The position numbers and the translations under genes are program-made. From the NCBI GenBank assembly GCA_030682255.1, contig JAUXOK010000010.1, positions 160,713-224,712 on the forward strand: a DNA stretch of 64,000 bases. Reading direction: 5' to 3'. Source of the DNA: Bacteroidota bacterium. Its GTDB lineage: Bacteria; Bacteroidota; Bacteroidia; NS11-12g; UBA955. Positions 1-9,298 of the stretch are shown here, piece after piece; the first letter of the stretch is position 1, and each line of letters opens with the position of its first letter. Below the pieces are notes generated by a model that had not been told where the DNA came from, ran no database searches, and saw nothing but the letters and a program-made list of their open reading frames with translations.

Positions 1-2
1 AT

Positions 3-1133
3 AGTTGTTACAAAGATTATGACTTAATAAATCAAGAGTATTATTTTTTAAGGGGTTTGTTCGTAAATGGACAACCCCCTTTATTGCTTTTGTATAAACA
101 ATCAACTAAAGGAGGGGTGAAATTGCCCTTTAGTGAATATCAATTAGAGTTAGTTGATGAAAAAAACACTACTTATAAAATGAATTCAAATGGAAGTTTT
201 TCTTTTTTGTCAATTAAACCCAATACAAATTATACCATTAGATGGAGGTTGAAAAGTGAAAACAATTGGCATGAATTTAAAAAGAAAACAGTTAATTTTG
301 AAACGTCATTGAATGATAAATCATTTGTTAAGGCAGAAAATGAATTGTTTATTAATAAACCGAAAAATGATTCTTTTGTATATTTTTTATTCAACAAGTA
401 TAATAGGGAATTATTAACAGGCAACTTTTTAGAATCATTTATTATTGAATATCCAGAAGCTTTTTTGGAGTTAAATCAAAATAATGAATCTCTTATATTA
501 TGGCCTCCTTCGAATAAATACTATTTGGATAGGTTTAAAAATTCAACAAATTTTTGTTTTAAACCATTTGATTGGAGAATGAGGCTCGAACCAATTTATA
601 AGAATTTTCAACTTTACAGTATGTCAAATGCTGATTTTGAATTTTATAACAATTTGCATAAAAATGATTTAGGAAAAAATACACCTTCATCTGTTGGTGA
701 AGGCGTATTGTGGGATTATAGCAAAAATAATGTTAAAGCTAAAATTGTGAATTTCAATAATTATGATAATATTAATATTTTTGATTATGTAAAAGAAGAG
801 GAAAAGCTGTATGTAGATCTTTTAATTAATAATCAACCTGTTGATACAACTCAATTTAAAATATTAAGTATATCGTTTAGGTTTTTAAACTCAAATAATT
901 ATTATAATGTATTAAGGTTTTATGGAGATTATGCTTATGCTGGATGTTTAGATTTTTATGCTTCTCATTTTAATGGAGTCTTTGGAAGGCAATGCGGTAA
1001 TGTTGAAAATGAATATAATTTAATATTTGCTGTTACTGTTCAAAACTTAATAACCCAAAAAAGAACATTCAATGAGATGCCTGTTTACAAATATTTTAAG
1101 GAAGATAGGATTATATTAAATATCAAACCATGA
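3..1133 (+). CDS. Surface lipoprotein, DUF4249-like TonB receptor partner (5' partial)
   Basis: The reading frame is open to the left edge of the window, so the true start lies outside. The first visible codons read Ser-Cys-Tyr-Lys-Asp, and this Cys could be the lipidated residue of a lipoprotein signal sequence. A TTG at 57 is in frame but is unlikely to be the start. The early part (Gly-Leu-Phe-Val-Asn-Gly..., then a beta-rich segment of about 80 residues) resembles the carboxypeptidase-regulatory-like start of DUF4249 lipoproteins, which pair with TonB-dependent receptors. The stop overlaps the next gene's start by 4 bp, so the two are co-transcribed. The family match is by eye and moderate; it could be another receptor-associated lipoprotein. 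Confidence 0.5.
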   Translation, partial: SCYKDYDLINQEYYFLRGLFVNGQPPLLLLYKQSTKGGVKLPFSEYQLELVDEKNTTYKMNSNGSFSFLSIKPNTNYTIRWRLKSENNWHEFKKKTVNFETSLNDKSFVKAENELFINKPKNDSFVYFLFNKYNRELLTGNFLESFIIEYPEAFLELNQNNESLILWPPSNKYYLDRFKNSTNFCFKPFDWRMRLEPIYKNFQLYSMSNADFEFYNNLHKNDLGKNTPSSVGEGVLWDYSKNNVKAKIVNFNNYDNINIFDYVKEEEKLYVDLLINNQPVDTTQFKILSISFRFLNSNNYYNVLRFYGDYAYAGCLDFYASHFNGVFGRQCGNVENEYNLIFAVTVQNLITQKRTFNEMPVYKYFKEDRIILNIKP

Positions 1134-3289
1134 AAAAACTCTTTTTATTGAGTTTGTTTTTGATTAGTTTGGTATTAAAAAGCCAAACATTAAACAAAGT
1201 AAGTTTAAGATTAATTGACTTTGAAAACAATCAGGTTATGTCTAATCTTAAAGTAAGAAGCGAGAATACTGAGAATTATAGTAGCTCCGATGGTATAGTA
1301 AATTTTTTTTTAAAAGGGGGCCTTTTTGTTTTCAATATTTACGAGCATGATATTCTTTTAAAGTCTGATTCTTTTGATGTTAATAAAGACACTTTTGTTA
1401 TATTGAAAATTGAGCGTATTTATGAAATTACTCCCGTAAAATTTAAGGTAAATCAACAACCAATAACCGTAAGAAATGACAGGATATCTATAGGGCAAAA
1501 TACACTTCAATCTATTTCTTTGCCTCTAAGCACCAACGACCCTATTCATTTATTAAAAACTTTGCCTGGGGTAAATACCAGTCAAGAAATGAATGCTAAC
1601 TTAAATATAAGAGGTGGAAGTGCTTATAATACAGTTTTTTACTTAGATAATATTCCAGTACCCAATTTAACTCATAGTTTTGGTTTGTATAGTTTTTTTG
1701 ACCTAAATACCATCAGGCAAATCGACTATTTTAACAATAACGTTAGTAGTGAATATGGCTCAAGAGGCTCAAGTTATATTAAGTTTTATTTAAAAGACCC
1801 CATCACTAATAAATCCAATTCTGAATTAAGTATCAATCCATTTTTTGTAAGCGGAAATGTTAATTTGAAGTTAAAAAAAGAAAAATTGGGCTTTTTTGTT
1901 AATTACAGAAGGTCTATTTTTAATACAGAGTACAATGTGCTCTTCCCACTATTTTCCGAATTTTCTGATTTGTTAATAAAAACCAAGTATAATTTTAACA
2001 AAAGGTCGTCTTTAAGTCTAATATATACAGATAATCAAGATAGGGTTACAGATTTTAACGCAACGGGTATTAACTCTAGAGATAGTTTACAATGGCAGTT
2101 TAAAGCTTTTTCATCACAGTTTGATTTAATTTCAAAATCAGGGATAAGGCATGAAGCGATTTTTTTCTTTAAGAATCAAGTTTTATCAAGACAATCATTA
2201 AATAATCAGTTTAATTATAAAAATGAATTTAATGAAATGAACTTTAAATATTCTTTAAAGAAAAGTTTTAGTCATAATTTTAAATCATCATTAGGATTTG
2301 AGCATCAAATTCATCAAAATAATAATTCAATGATCTTTAACAATAGAATCATAGAGGATTTAAGTATATTATCATTTTTTTCGGATAATGCATATCAATA
2401 TAAAAACTTTGTTTTTAATGCCAATTTGAGGTTGAGTAATTTTATAGATTTAAATAAAACCTATTTAGAAAGAAGATTAAGTGTGAATTATAAACTCAAC
2501 AAGTCGAATTTTGTTGCAGAACATAACACTTTTGTGAATTCTACACATAGTTTGGTCAACAATGTTTTTCCAGTGCCTGATGATTTTAGATTTTTAGCCA
2601 ATAAGATTTTTTTACCTCAGGTAACCAGTGAATGGTTGATTGGTTATAACGTTCAGTTAAAAAAATCAAATCTTCAATTAAATGCTTATCATAGAAATTA
2701 TCAAAATAGTTATGATTACCGAAGATTAAATATTGATAATTATAGTACTTTTAGCAATGTGTTTAGAATGAAACACATTAGTTATGGTATTGAGGCTTTG
2801 TCTAATATAAATATCAATGAAAAACATAGTTTTGTTTTGTCTTATACTTTTTCTAAATCTACTATGCAAAATGATTCGGTTAATGTGGGTTTATTGTATC
2901 CAACAAATTATGATAGACCTCATAACCTTAATTTGTTGTATAGTTTTAAATATAAAAGATTTACGTTTACTAGTACTTTTACTTGGCAAAGTGGAAGGGT
3001 TGCGACAGTTCCTTTGTTTATTGCATATCAGAATGCTACCCCAATTTATTCTTTAAGAAACGAGTATCGTTTAAAACCTTTTCATAAAATGGATATTGGT
3101 TTTCAATATAGTTTTAGAAACAAAGGTAGAATTAAGCAATTCTTTAATTTAAATATTTATAATATATATTCAAGAAAAAATACTTATGCTGTAATTTGGG
3201 CAGATGTTAACAATACAAGAATGCCTGAATTCAAATACTTAACGGCTTTTCCAATTTTACCCTCATTTAGCTATTCAATCAGATTTTAA
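1130..3289 (+). CDS. TonB-dependent outer membrane receptor
   Basis: Outer-membrane beta-barrel for energised uptake of an unknown substrate. Residues 1-18 form a signal peptide (MKKLFLLSLFLISLVLKSQ). A short carboxypeptidase-regulatory-like domain follows to about residue 100. A plug domain comes next, recognisable from the run around residues 150-175 with NIRGGSAYNTVFYLDNIPV, then a long barrel rich in aromatic alternating strands that ends in an aromatic residue (SFSYSIRF). At 719 aa it is on the short side for Bacteroidota receptors. It overlaps the upstream lipoprotein by 4 bp, which suggests they form one receptor complex. The substrate cannot be read from the sequence. Confidence 0.88.
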   Translation: MKKLFLLSLFLISLVLKSQTLNKVSLRLIDFENNQVMSNLKVRSENTENYSSSDGIVNFFLKGGLFVFNIYEHDILLKSDSFDVNKDTFVILKIERIYEITPVKFKVNQQPITVRNDRISIGQNTLQSISLPLSTNDPIHLLKTLPGVNTSQEMNANLNIRGGSAYNTVFYLDNIPVPNLTHSFGLYSFFDLNTIRQIDYFNNNVSSEYGSRGSSYIKFYLKDPITNKSNSELSINPFFVSGNVNLKLKKEKLGFFVNYRRSIFNTEYNVLFPLFSEFSDLLIKTKYNFNKRSSLSLIYTDNQDRVTDFNATGINSRDSLQWQFKAFSSQFDLISKSGIRHEAIFFFKNQVLSRQSLNNQFNYKNEFNEMNFKYSLKKSFSHNFKSSLGFEHQIHQNNNSMIFNNRIIEDLSILSFFSDNAYQYKNFVFNANLRLSNFIDLNKTYLERRLSVNYKLNKSNFVAEHNTFVNSTHSLVNNVFPVPDDFRFLANKIFLPQVTSEWLIGYNVQLKKSNLQLNAYHRNYQNSYDYRRLNIDNYSTFSNVFRMKHISYGIEALSNININEKHSFVLSYTFSKSTMQNDSVNVGLLYPTNYDRPHNLNLLYSFKYKRFTFTSTFTWQSGRVATVPLFIAYQNATPIYSLRNEYRLKPFHKMDIGFQYSFRNKGRIKQFFNLNIYNIYSRKNTYAVIWADVNNTRMPEFKYLTAFPILPSFSYSIRF

Positions 3290-3429
3290 TTATAAGAATG
3301 TGTTTTACATGTTGTTAGTAAAATAATTCTAAAAACTCAATATACTGCAATCCCAAATAACAGTAGTAATTTCAAGCTTAACCATTTTGGAACAGTTTTT
3401 GGTTTACATATAATAAATGAAATTTTTAT

Positions 3430-3437
3430 TACCTTTG
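3430..3437 (+). promoter_or_regulatory. -7 promoter box (TACCTTTG) for lolA
   Basis: Matches the Bacteroidota TAnnTTTG consensus. Only 6 nt separate it from the ATG at 3444, so the transcript should start at or beside the start codon. It also rules out the upstream in-frame ATG at 3417, which lies above the -7 box. Confidence 0.6.
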
Positions 3438-3443
3438 CACCCC

Positions 3444-4127
3444 ATGAAATTTAAAGTGCTATTATCCTTGTTAACGTTTTGGTTGTTGATGACTTTTGCT
3501 GTCACACCACCAAAAATTGATAAAGACAAAGATGCCAATAAACTCTTAAAAGATGTTTCTAAGAAATATAAAGCTTACAAATCTCTGAAAGCTGATTTTA
3601 CAATGACCAACGAACCAGCTGATGAAAAAAGTAAAAAGACTTCTGAAAAAGGGTCTCTAACTTCAAAAGGCAATAGTTTTAAACTCGTGTTTGGTGGACA
3701 AGAAATTTTTTGCAATGGCAAACACATTTGGACATACACCCCCGAGACCAATGAATGTGTTAAAGATAATTATAATCCTAATGCTAGCAAAGGCATTAAT
3801 CCTTCTAAAATATTCTCGATTTGGGAAAAAGGTTTTTTGTATATCAGCGATGGCAACTATAAAAAAGGGAACATGAACATTGCTAAAATCAAATTAACCC
3901 CAACCGATAAATCCGTACCTTACTTTTTGATGAATTTGGAAGTTGACCAAACTGCTAAAACGTTGCAAAGCATGAAGGTTTCCTTCAAAGCAGGTAATAA
4001 ACAAACCTACCAAATTGTAAGTCAAACCCCCAATATCAACATTGCAGATAATGAGTTTGAGTTTGATGTTACCAAATATAAAGGTGTTGAATTAATTGAC
4101 CTTACTGGAAAAAAAAGTAAGCAATAA
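3444..4127 (+). CDS. lolA: Outer membrane lipoprotein carrier LolA-like protein
   Basis: Periplasmic chaperone that carries lipoproteins from the inner-membrane LolCDE exporter to the outer membrane. From the ATG at 3444 it has a hydrophobic signal peptide (MKFKVLLSLLTFWLLMTFA). A LolA fold follows: an early amphipathic helix, LKADFTMTNEP, then strands around GQEIFCNGKHIWTYTPETNE, a segment very typical of LolA. The length is 227 aa, normal for the family. The longer form from 3417 would begin upstream of the -7 box, so 3444 is preferred. It stands alone between the receptor operon and trhO, each with its own promoter. Confidence 0.85.
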   Translation: MKFKVLLSLLTFWLLMTFAVTPPKIDKDKDANKLLKDVSKKYKAYKSLKADFTMTNEPADEKSKKTSEKGSLTSKGNSFKLVFGGQEIFCNGKHIWTYTPETNECVKDNYNPNASKGINPSKIFSIWEKGFLYISDGNYKKGNMNIAKIKLTPTDKSVPYFLMNLEVDQTAKTLQSMKVSFKAGNKQTYQIVSQTPNINIADNEFEFDVTKYKGVELIDLTGKKSKQ

Positions 4128-4171
4128 AAACCTGTCTGACCAACATCATTTTTGAATTGAATTAATTACTT

Positions 4172-4179
4172 TATTTTTG
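4172..4179 (+). promoter_or_regulatory. -7 promoter box (TATTTTTG) for trhO, with TTTG at 4151-4154 as -33
   Basis: TAnnTTTG match, with a TTTG 17 nt upstream that fits the -33 element. Only 5 nt lie between the box and the ATG at 4185, predicting a leaderless mRNA. Confidence 0.62.
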
Positions 4180-4184
4180 CAAAA

Positions 4185-5204
4185 ATGATATTGCATAACA
4201 AAATTAGCAGTAAAGAGTTAAAAGAAAAGATAAAAAATAGTACAGAACAACGTACTACAATTTCTTTTTATAAATACCATCATCTATCAGATCCACAGGC
4301 TTTTAGAGATGAATTGTTTATTAAATGGAGCGAGTTGGGTGTTTTAGGGAGAATCTATGTAGCCAAAGAAGGCATCAATGCGCAATTGTCATTACCAAGC
4401 GAAAATTTTGAAACGTTTAAATCACATTTATACAGTTACGATTTTTTAAATGGTATCAGATTAAATATAGCGGTAGAAGATGATGGTAAATCTTTTTTTA
4501 AATTAGCCATAAAAGTTCGTCACAAAATTGTTGCAGATGGCATCGAAGACCCTAATTTTGATGTCACTAAAATAGGTGTGCATCTAAAGGCAGAGGATTT
4601 TAACGCATTGATAGATAATCCCGATACCATTGTGGTGGATATGCGCAATCACTATGAAAGTGAAATTGGACATTTTGAAAAAGCCGTATTGCCAGATGTT
4701 TTAAGTTTTAGAGAACAATTGCCTAAAGTGGCAGAAATGTTATCGGATAAAAAAGATAAACCAGTTTTGATGTATTGCACAGGTGGTATTAGATGCGAAA
4801 AAGCTAGCGCATACATGCTTTACAGAGGTTTTAAAGAGGTTTATCAATTGGAAGGTGGCATTATCAAATATGCCAACGAAATCAAAGAAAAAGGATTGCC
4901 TAACAAATTTCATGGTAAAAATTTTGTATTTGATGAGCGTTTGGGCGAACATATATCCCCCGAAGTTATAGCTAAATGTCATCAGTGTGGAACAGCTTGT
5001 GATACGCATACCAATTGCGCCAATGTAGCTTGTAATTTATTGTTTATTCAATGCCCATCTTGTAAAGAAAAATACAGCAATTGCTGTGACGAAAACTGCC
5101 AAAGTATAGCTGCTTTACCCGAAGAGGAACAAAAAGCCCTTAGACGTGGACAAAACAAAGGCAGATTGGTGTTTAATAAAGGTAAAAAGTTGAAAACGGG
5201 GTAA
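4185..5204 (+). CDS. trhO: tRNA uridine(34) hydroxylase TrhO (YceA/rhodanese family)
   Basis: Oxygen-dependent hydroxylation of uridine 34 in tRNA, the first step toward 5-methoxyuridine-type wobble modification. The N-terminal acylphosphatase-like domain ([13 protein letters not shown], residues 58-70) precedes a rhodanese domain with the active loop [11 protein letters not shown] (Cys198, Cys204). The C-terminal end is a cysteine cluster (Cys at 265, 268, 272, 278, 283, 290, 293, 300, 301, 305), a feature of longer family members that may bind metal. Length 339 aa is normal. It has its own promoter directly before the ATG, and 70 nt separate it from the next gene. Confidence 0.92.
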   Translation: MILHNKISSKELKEKIKNSTEQRTTISFYKYHHLSDPQAFRDELFIKWSELGVLGRIYVAKEGINAQLSLPSENFETFKSHLYSYDFLNGIRLNIAVEDDGKSFFKLAIKVRHKIVADGIEDPNFDVTKIGVHLKAEDFNALIDNPDTIVVDMRNHYESEIGHFEKAVLPDVLSFREQLPKVAEMLSDKKDKPVLMYCTGGIRCEKASAYMLYRGFKEVYQLEGGIIKYANEIKEKGLPNKFHGKNFVFDERLGEHISPEVIAKCHQCGTACDTHTNCANVACNLLFIQCPSCKEKYSNCCDENCQSIAALPEEEQKALRRGQNKGRLVFNKGKKLKTG

Positions 5205-5274
5205 GATTTTATTTATTTTCATTTCATTGTATTAAATAAAAAAGTTATTTTTAAAATCTAATTTTTACTTAATA

Positions 5275-5778
5275 ATGCTAATTCAATTTGATGCCGTATT
5301 AGAAAATTTCAACTCAAACCTTTGGGGACACCATTTGGTGGTTTTGTCTAATGTTATCAAGTCTTTAAATCTCGACAAACAAAAAAGAGTGTTGTGTCAT
5401 TTAAACAATCAGATGGTTATTCATTCTGGTTTAATGCCTACTGGAACTGGTGATTATTATATATTGATAAACAAAACCATCAGAACTAAACTTAAAATAA
5501 ATGAGGGTAGCATCGTTTCTGTTAAATTAGAAAAAGATGAAAGTGAGTTTGGCATGGAGATGCCCGAAGAATTGTCTGCTTTGTTAGAACAAGATGAGCT
5601 GGGTAATACATTTTTTCAAGCTTTGACACCTGGTAAAAAAAGAACATTGATACACATTGTTTTGAGTAAAAAACAAACGGATACACGCATCAAATTTGCA
5701 CTTAAAATGATGGAACATCTAAAATTGATGGAAGGAAAATTAGATTTTAAAAGCTTGTACGAAAGTTTTAAAAATTGA
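5275..5778 (+). CDS. DUF1905 / YdeI-OmpD-associated-like protein
   Basis: A 167-aa cytoplasmic protein with no signal peptide. The first 90 residues resemble the DUF1905 beta-barrel fold (start MLIQFDAVLENFNSNLWGHH). The C-terminal part (LTPGKKRTLIHIVLSKKQTD) carries the helix-turn-helix-like YdeI/OmpD-associated motif, in which the GKR segment is conserved. The molecular function of the family is unknown. The stop lies 2 nt before the -7 box of aspS, so aspS does not depend on read-through from this gene. Confidence 0.75.
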   Translation: MLIQFDAVLENFNSNLWGHHLVVLSNVIKSLNLDKQKRVLCHLNNQMVIHSGLMPTGTGDYYILINKTIRTKLKINEGSIVSVKLEKDESEFGMEMPEELSALLEQDELGNTFFQALTPGKKRTLIHIVLSKKQTDTRIKFALKMMEHLKLMEGKLDFKSLYESFKN

Positions 5779-5780
5779 GG

Positions 5781-5788
5781 TATTTTTG
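5781..5788 (+). promoter_or_regulatory. -7 promoter box (TATTTTTG) for aspS
   Basis: TAnnTTTG match between the stop of the preceding gene and the aspS ATG at 5794. The 5-nt gap to the ATG predicts a leaderless transcript. Confidence 0.62.
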
Positions 5789-5793
5789 CGCTC

Positions 5794-7536
5794 ATGTTAA
5801 GAAGTCATCATTGTGGGGCATTGGATATTAAAAATGTCAATGAAAAAGTTGTTTTATCGGGTTGGGTAGCCAAAAGAAGAGATTTTGGAAGTTTGACTTT
5901 TATTGATTTACGAGACCGATATGGCATTACACAATTGAGCTTTAATGAGGAATACAGCAAAGAATTATTGATTCAATCGCGTGAATTAGGCAGAGAATTT
6001 GTGATTCAAATTGAAGGAACTGTTGCAGAACGCAGTAATAAAAACCTAAAAATAAAAACGGGTGAAATTGAAATCATTGTTGAGAAGTTAACAATTCTAA
6101 ACAGCTCTTTAACGCCTCCTTTTACTATAGATGATGAGACAGATGGCGGAGATGATATCCGCATGCAATACCGTTATTTGGATTTAAGAAGAGAGCCTGT
6201 TCGCAATAATTTGATTCTGAGACATCAAGTCGCTAAACATGTTAGGCAATACTTAGATTGTTTAGATTTTATTGAAGTGGAGACTCCTGTTTTAATTAAA
6301 TCTACGCCCGAAGGTGCTAGAGATTTTGTGGTGCCAAGTAGAATGAATCAAGGGCAGTTTTATGCATTACCTCAAAGTCCGCAAACATTTAAACAATTGT
6401 TGATGGTGAGTGGTTTTGATAAATACTATCAGATTGTAAAGTGTTTCAGAGACGAGGATTTAAGAGCAGACAGACAGCCTGAGTTTACTCAAATAGATTG
6501 CGAATTGAGCTTTGTGGAACAAGAAGACATCTTGAATATTTTTGAGGGTATGGTTCAGCATTTGTTCAAAGAAGTTAAGGGAATAGACATAGGCACTTTG
6601 CCAAGAATGACTTTTGAGGATGCTATGAAATGGTATGGCAACGACAAGCCAGACATTAGATTCGAGATGAAATTTAATTACATCACTGAATTAACAAGAG
6701 GAAAAAACTTCCCTGTGTTTGATGCAGCAGAAACTGTTCTTGCAATTTCTGCTAAAGGTTGTGCTACATACACACGCAAACAATTGGATGAATTAACTGA
6801 GTGGGTAAAAAGACCTCAAATTGGTGCAAAAGGTTTGGTGTATGTAATGTGTAATGAAGATGGATCTTATAAATCATCTGTAGATAAATTTTATACTCAA
6901 GAAGATTTAAAAGCATGGGCAAATACTAGTCAAGCAGAAGCTGGAGATTTGTTGTTATTGTTATGTGGCGATACCAAGAAAGTGCAAAAACAAATGAGTG
7001 AATTGCGTTTAGAAATGGGAGAGCGTATTGGTTACAGAGATAAAAACAATTACAAAGCCCTTTGGGTAATAGATTTTCCATTACTAGAACAAGACGAGGA
7101 AACTGGTAAATGGCACGCCATGCATCATCCTTTTACAAGTCCAAAACCGAGTGATATTCCCTTGTTAGATACCAATCCAGGTGCAATCAAAGCCAATGCC
7201 TACGATTTGGTGATAAATGGGGTAGAAATTGGCGGTGGTTCTATCCGAATTCACAACAAAGAATTACAAGCTAAAATGTTTGAGGTATTAGGTTTTTCTG
7301 ACGATGAAGCACGTTATCAATTCGGCTTTTTGATGAATGCCTTTGAATATGGCGCACCCCCACATGGTGGTATAGCTTTAGGTTTTGATAGATTATGCAG
7401 TATGTTTGGTGGTGCCGATAGCATCAGAGATTTTATAGCCTTCCCTAAAAATAATCAAGGCAGAGACATGATGATTGATGCGCCTTCAACCATTGACGAT
7501 AAGCAGTTGACTGAATTGGGTGTGAGGGTAAGTTAA
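5794..7536 (+). CDS. aspS: Aspartate--tRNA ligase
   Basis: Class II aminoacyl-tRNA synthetase that charges tRNA-Asp. The N-terminal OB-fold anticodon-binding domain (about residues 1-110, [20 protein letters not shown]) is followed by the catalytic core. Motif 2 is visible as [18 protein letters not shown] and motif 3 as [10 protein letters not shown] near the C-terminus. An inserted GAD domain lies between them, as in bacterial-type AspRS. Length 580 aa is close to the usual 585-595. Whether it is discriminating or also charges tRNA-Asn cannot be told here. It is followed by a repeat-rich gap. Confidence 0.97.
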   Translation: MLRSHHCGALDIKNVNEKVVLSGWVAKRRDFGSLTFIDLRDRYGITQLSFNEEYSKELLIQSRELGREFVIQIEGTVAERSNKNLKIKTGEIEIIVEKLTILNSSLTPPFTIDDETDGGDDIRMQYRYLDLRREPVRNNLILRHQVAKHVRQYLDCLDFIEVETPVLIKSTPEGARDFVVPSRMNQGQFYALPQSPQTFKQLLMVSGFDKYYQIVKCFRDEDLRADRQPEFTQIDCELSFVEQEDILNIFEGMVQHLFKEVKGIDIGTLPRMTFEDAMKWYGNDKPDIRFEMKFNYITELTRGKNFPVFDAAETVLAISAKGCATYTRKQLDELTEWVKRPQIGAKGLVYVMCNEDGSYKSSVDKFYTQEDLKAWANTSQAEAGDLLLLLCGDTKKVQKQMSELRLEMGERIGYRDKNNYKALWVIDFPLLEQDEETGKWHAMHHPFTSPKPSDIPLLDTNPGAIKANAYDLVINGVEIGGGSIRIHNKELQAKMFEVLGFSDDEARYQFGFLMNAFEYGAPPHGGIALGFDRLCSMFGGADSIRDFIAFPKNNQGRDMMIDAPSTIDDKQLTELGVRVS

Positions 7537-7537
7537 G

Positions 7538-7668
7538 GGTTAATTGTTTCCCGCATGAAAACTGCGGGAGGTTAATTGTTTAGGTGTTGAATTATTTATT
7601 CCGAGACATCTGAACTGTATTTATCGTTTTTGAATGGTTATTAATTTCCCCACTTGAAAATGCGGGAG
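7538..7668. repeat. Two dispersed hairpin repeats (CCCGC...GCGGG type)
   Basis: Copy A is the hairpin CCCGCATGAAAACTGCGGG at 7550-7568. It is flanked on both sides by the 12-bp direct repeat GGTTAATTGTTT (7538-7549 and 7570-7581). Copy B at 7648-7668 (CCCCACTTGAAAATGCGGGAG) is preceded by a degenerate form of the same 12-mer. A third copy lies at 55282-55301. Copy A could also help end aspS transcription, but there is no U-tract after the stem. Confidence 0.6.
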
Positions 7669-7709
7669 ATGGATGTTTAATCCACTTTTCTAATGGATTG
7701 AAACATATT

Positions 7710-7837
7710 ATACCAATTCTAATTATAAAATAGTCCAAACTATTTTATAATTTTAGAATTGTAAATGCCGATATAGCTTGAAAATAGTCCATTTTTAAAG
7801 TCGATTGATTGGACTATATTGTAAGCATAATCGGTAT
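7710..7837. mobile_element. MITE-like element, 128 bp, 27-bp terminal inverted repeats, TATT duplication
   Basis: The ends at 7710-7736 and 7811-7837 are inverted copies that match at 21 of 27 positions by hand alignment, both beginning ATACC and ending TAGTCC inward. The flanks carry the same 4 bases, TATT, at 7706-7709 and 7838-7841, consistent with a target-site duplication. Internally there are two hairpins: 7714-7733 with 7740-7761 (6-nt loop) and 7768-7790 with 7811-7834. There is no coding capacity, so any mobility would need a transposase elsewhere. The TATT match could be chance in AT-rich DNA. Confidence 0.5.
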
Positions 7838-8973
7838 TATTCAATATTCAATCTTAAAAAATCTACAATTACATTGCTAACTCTTTTTGCTACCATAATT
7901 TCATGTTCATTTCCAAAAACACCTTCAACATTGCTTTTGTCAAATTCAATTTCTTTGAATTCAGAATTTTCTAATTTACATAAACCAGCAAAACTAACTT
8001 TGTTGCCATCATAACGAAAGTAAACAGATGCGTAAAGATTTTCCTTGTAATAAAAATAATTTGACATTTGAGAACAACCGTATTTGTATTCAGGGAATGT
8101 AAATTTCGGAATTTTAAAACTAGTAAATTTAAAGCCATTATCAATATCTAAAAAAAACCAGTTGTTTCCAATTAAGTATAATGGTGTTTGATTGTTTTTT
8201 CTTTTAATGGGAGTAAATCTTGAACCCTCAATCCACGATTCCATGCTATTTCCTCTCATTCTAGTTGCTTTATCTGTCAATATGGAGTCTTTTTTAATTA
8301 TTTTGCCATTTTGCTCAACTTGAAAATGTAAAAAAGAATTGTTGCTTATCTGTAAATAGTCTGATGGTTTTGAATAAATAAAATAACTTTTGTCATTGTC
8401 ATATAACAAGTGACAATTAAAAACATTTTCAAATTCAATTTTTTTTACGTTTTGTTTTCTTGTAATATTTTTAATATCGTAATTCGGTTGATATTTCATT
8501 TTGTCTTTAAAATATGTAGCTTCACTGATGCTTATCGTATCGTTAGTGTATGATGAATACATTAATTCATTTTCTCTCAAATACAAAAAATTATCTCTTT
8601 CCTCATAAATATCATCAATCCTTAAATATCCATCATCATAAGTTCTAAATTGAGAAAAAGGATAAAAATACATTTGAGAAATTTTTTCACCTATAATAGA
8701 ACTTGCAAATTCACTGTTTTCTAATTTAAACAACTTTATAACTGGTATAATAGAGCCTTTTTCCAATACATTAAAAGCAAACCTGTAATTATACATGCCA
8801 TATTTTCCTGAATAAATTGGATAAATATGGTCAAATTCATTCAATTGACAAGAGTAAATCAAGGTCAAATCTTCTTTGATATTTGGCTTCGGGTTTTCTT
8901 GCTTATTTTTTTTGCAAGCACTTATTCCAATTAATATTAAAAAAGTTATTGCATTGATTTTAAAATTGTTCAT
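7837..8973 (-). CDS. Lipoprotein of unknown function
   Basis: From the ATG at 8973 the protein starts MNNFKINAITFLILIGISACKK, a clear lipoprotein signal with lipobox GISAC, followed by a charged KKNKQENPKPN linker. The rest (about 378 aa in all) is beta-rich with no family I recognise; repeated aromatic and acidic segments could form a propeller. The longer TTG start at 9000 sits inside the -7 box (8998-9005) and is rejected. The stop codon uses the last base of the MITE-like element: without the insertion the frame would read five more codons (YVSIH) to a TAG. Confidence 0.7.
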   Translation of the reverse strand: MNNFKINAITFLILIGISACKKNKQENPKPNIKEDLTLIYSCQLNEFDHIYPIYSGKYGMYNYRFAFNVLEKGSIIPVIKLFKLENSEFASSIIGEKISQMYFYPFSQFRTYDDGYLRIDDIYEERDNFLYLRENELMYSSYTNDTISISEATYFKDKMKYQPNYDIKNITRKQNVKKIEFENVFNCHLLYDNDKSYFIYSKPSDYLQISNNSFLHFQVEQNGKIIKKDSILTDKATRMRGNSMESWIEGSRFTPIKRKNNQTPLYLIGNNWFFLDIDNGFKFTSFKIPKFTFPEYKYGCSQMSNYFYYKENLYASVYFRYDGNKVSFAGLCKLENSEFKEIEFDKSNVEGVFGNEHEIMVAKRVSNVIVDFLRLNIE

Positions 8974-8997
8974 GATTTCAGTTAAACTATTTTTATG

Positions 8998-9005
8998 CAA
9001 ATATA
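8998..9005 (-). promoter_or_regulatory. -7 promoter box (TATATTTG) for the lipoprotein gene
   Basis: TAnnTTTG on the minus strand, 24 nt before the ATG at 8973. It overlaps the alternative TTG start and so decides against it. Confidence 0.5.
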
Positions 9006-9298
9006 TTGTATAGCCAACGTTAAAATTAGAATTTTAAGTTTTATGATACCCTATTTATTAATATAGTTGATAAAGTTTTTTTATATAAATCAAATCTACA
9101 TCAATAGTAGCAGCAATTTACTTCGCAATTTAAAATGTAGGATTTCTATTCCACCTCCTGAATGAAAATGCGTAAATTTCTTAAATCATCCACCATTATC
9201 CTAGAGAATTTTCATGCTGGAATCCCTTAATTATTAAATACTTAACCATTACACACTTAACCATTACACCAATAACCCTTACACCATCAACCACTAAA
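9006..9298. repeat. Intergenic region with a 15-bp tandem repeat at 9241-9300
   Basis: No gene is visible. At 9241-9300 four 15-bp units stand head to tail: CTTAACCATTACACA, CTTAACCATTACACC, AATAACCCTTACACC, ATCAACCACTAAACT. The first two differ at one base and the last two are decayed; the last reaches the era stop codon. Around 9150-9230 there are fragments resembling the TGAAAATGCG part of the hairpin repeats, too degraded to define. Confidence 0.6.

Noticed and set aside
3417..3443. Upstream ATG for lolA adding nine residues
   Set aside because: The -7 box lies between it and the ATG at 3444, and the signal peptide is complete from 3444.
7805..8014. Plus-strand frame of 69 codons
   Set aside because: Antisense to the lipoprotein gene and starting inside the MITE-like element; no protein features.
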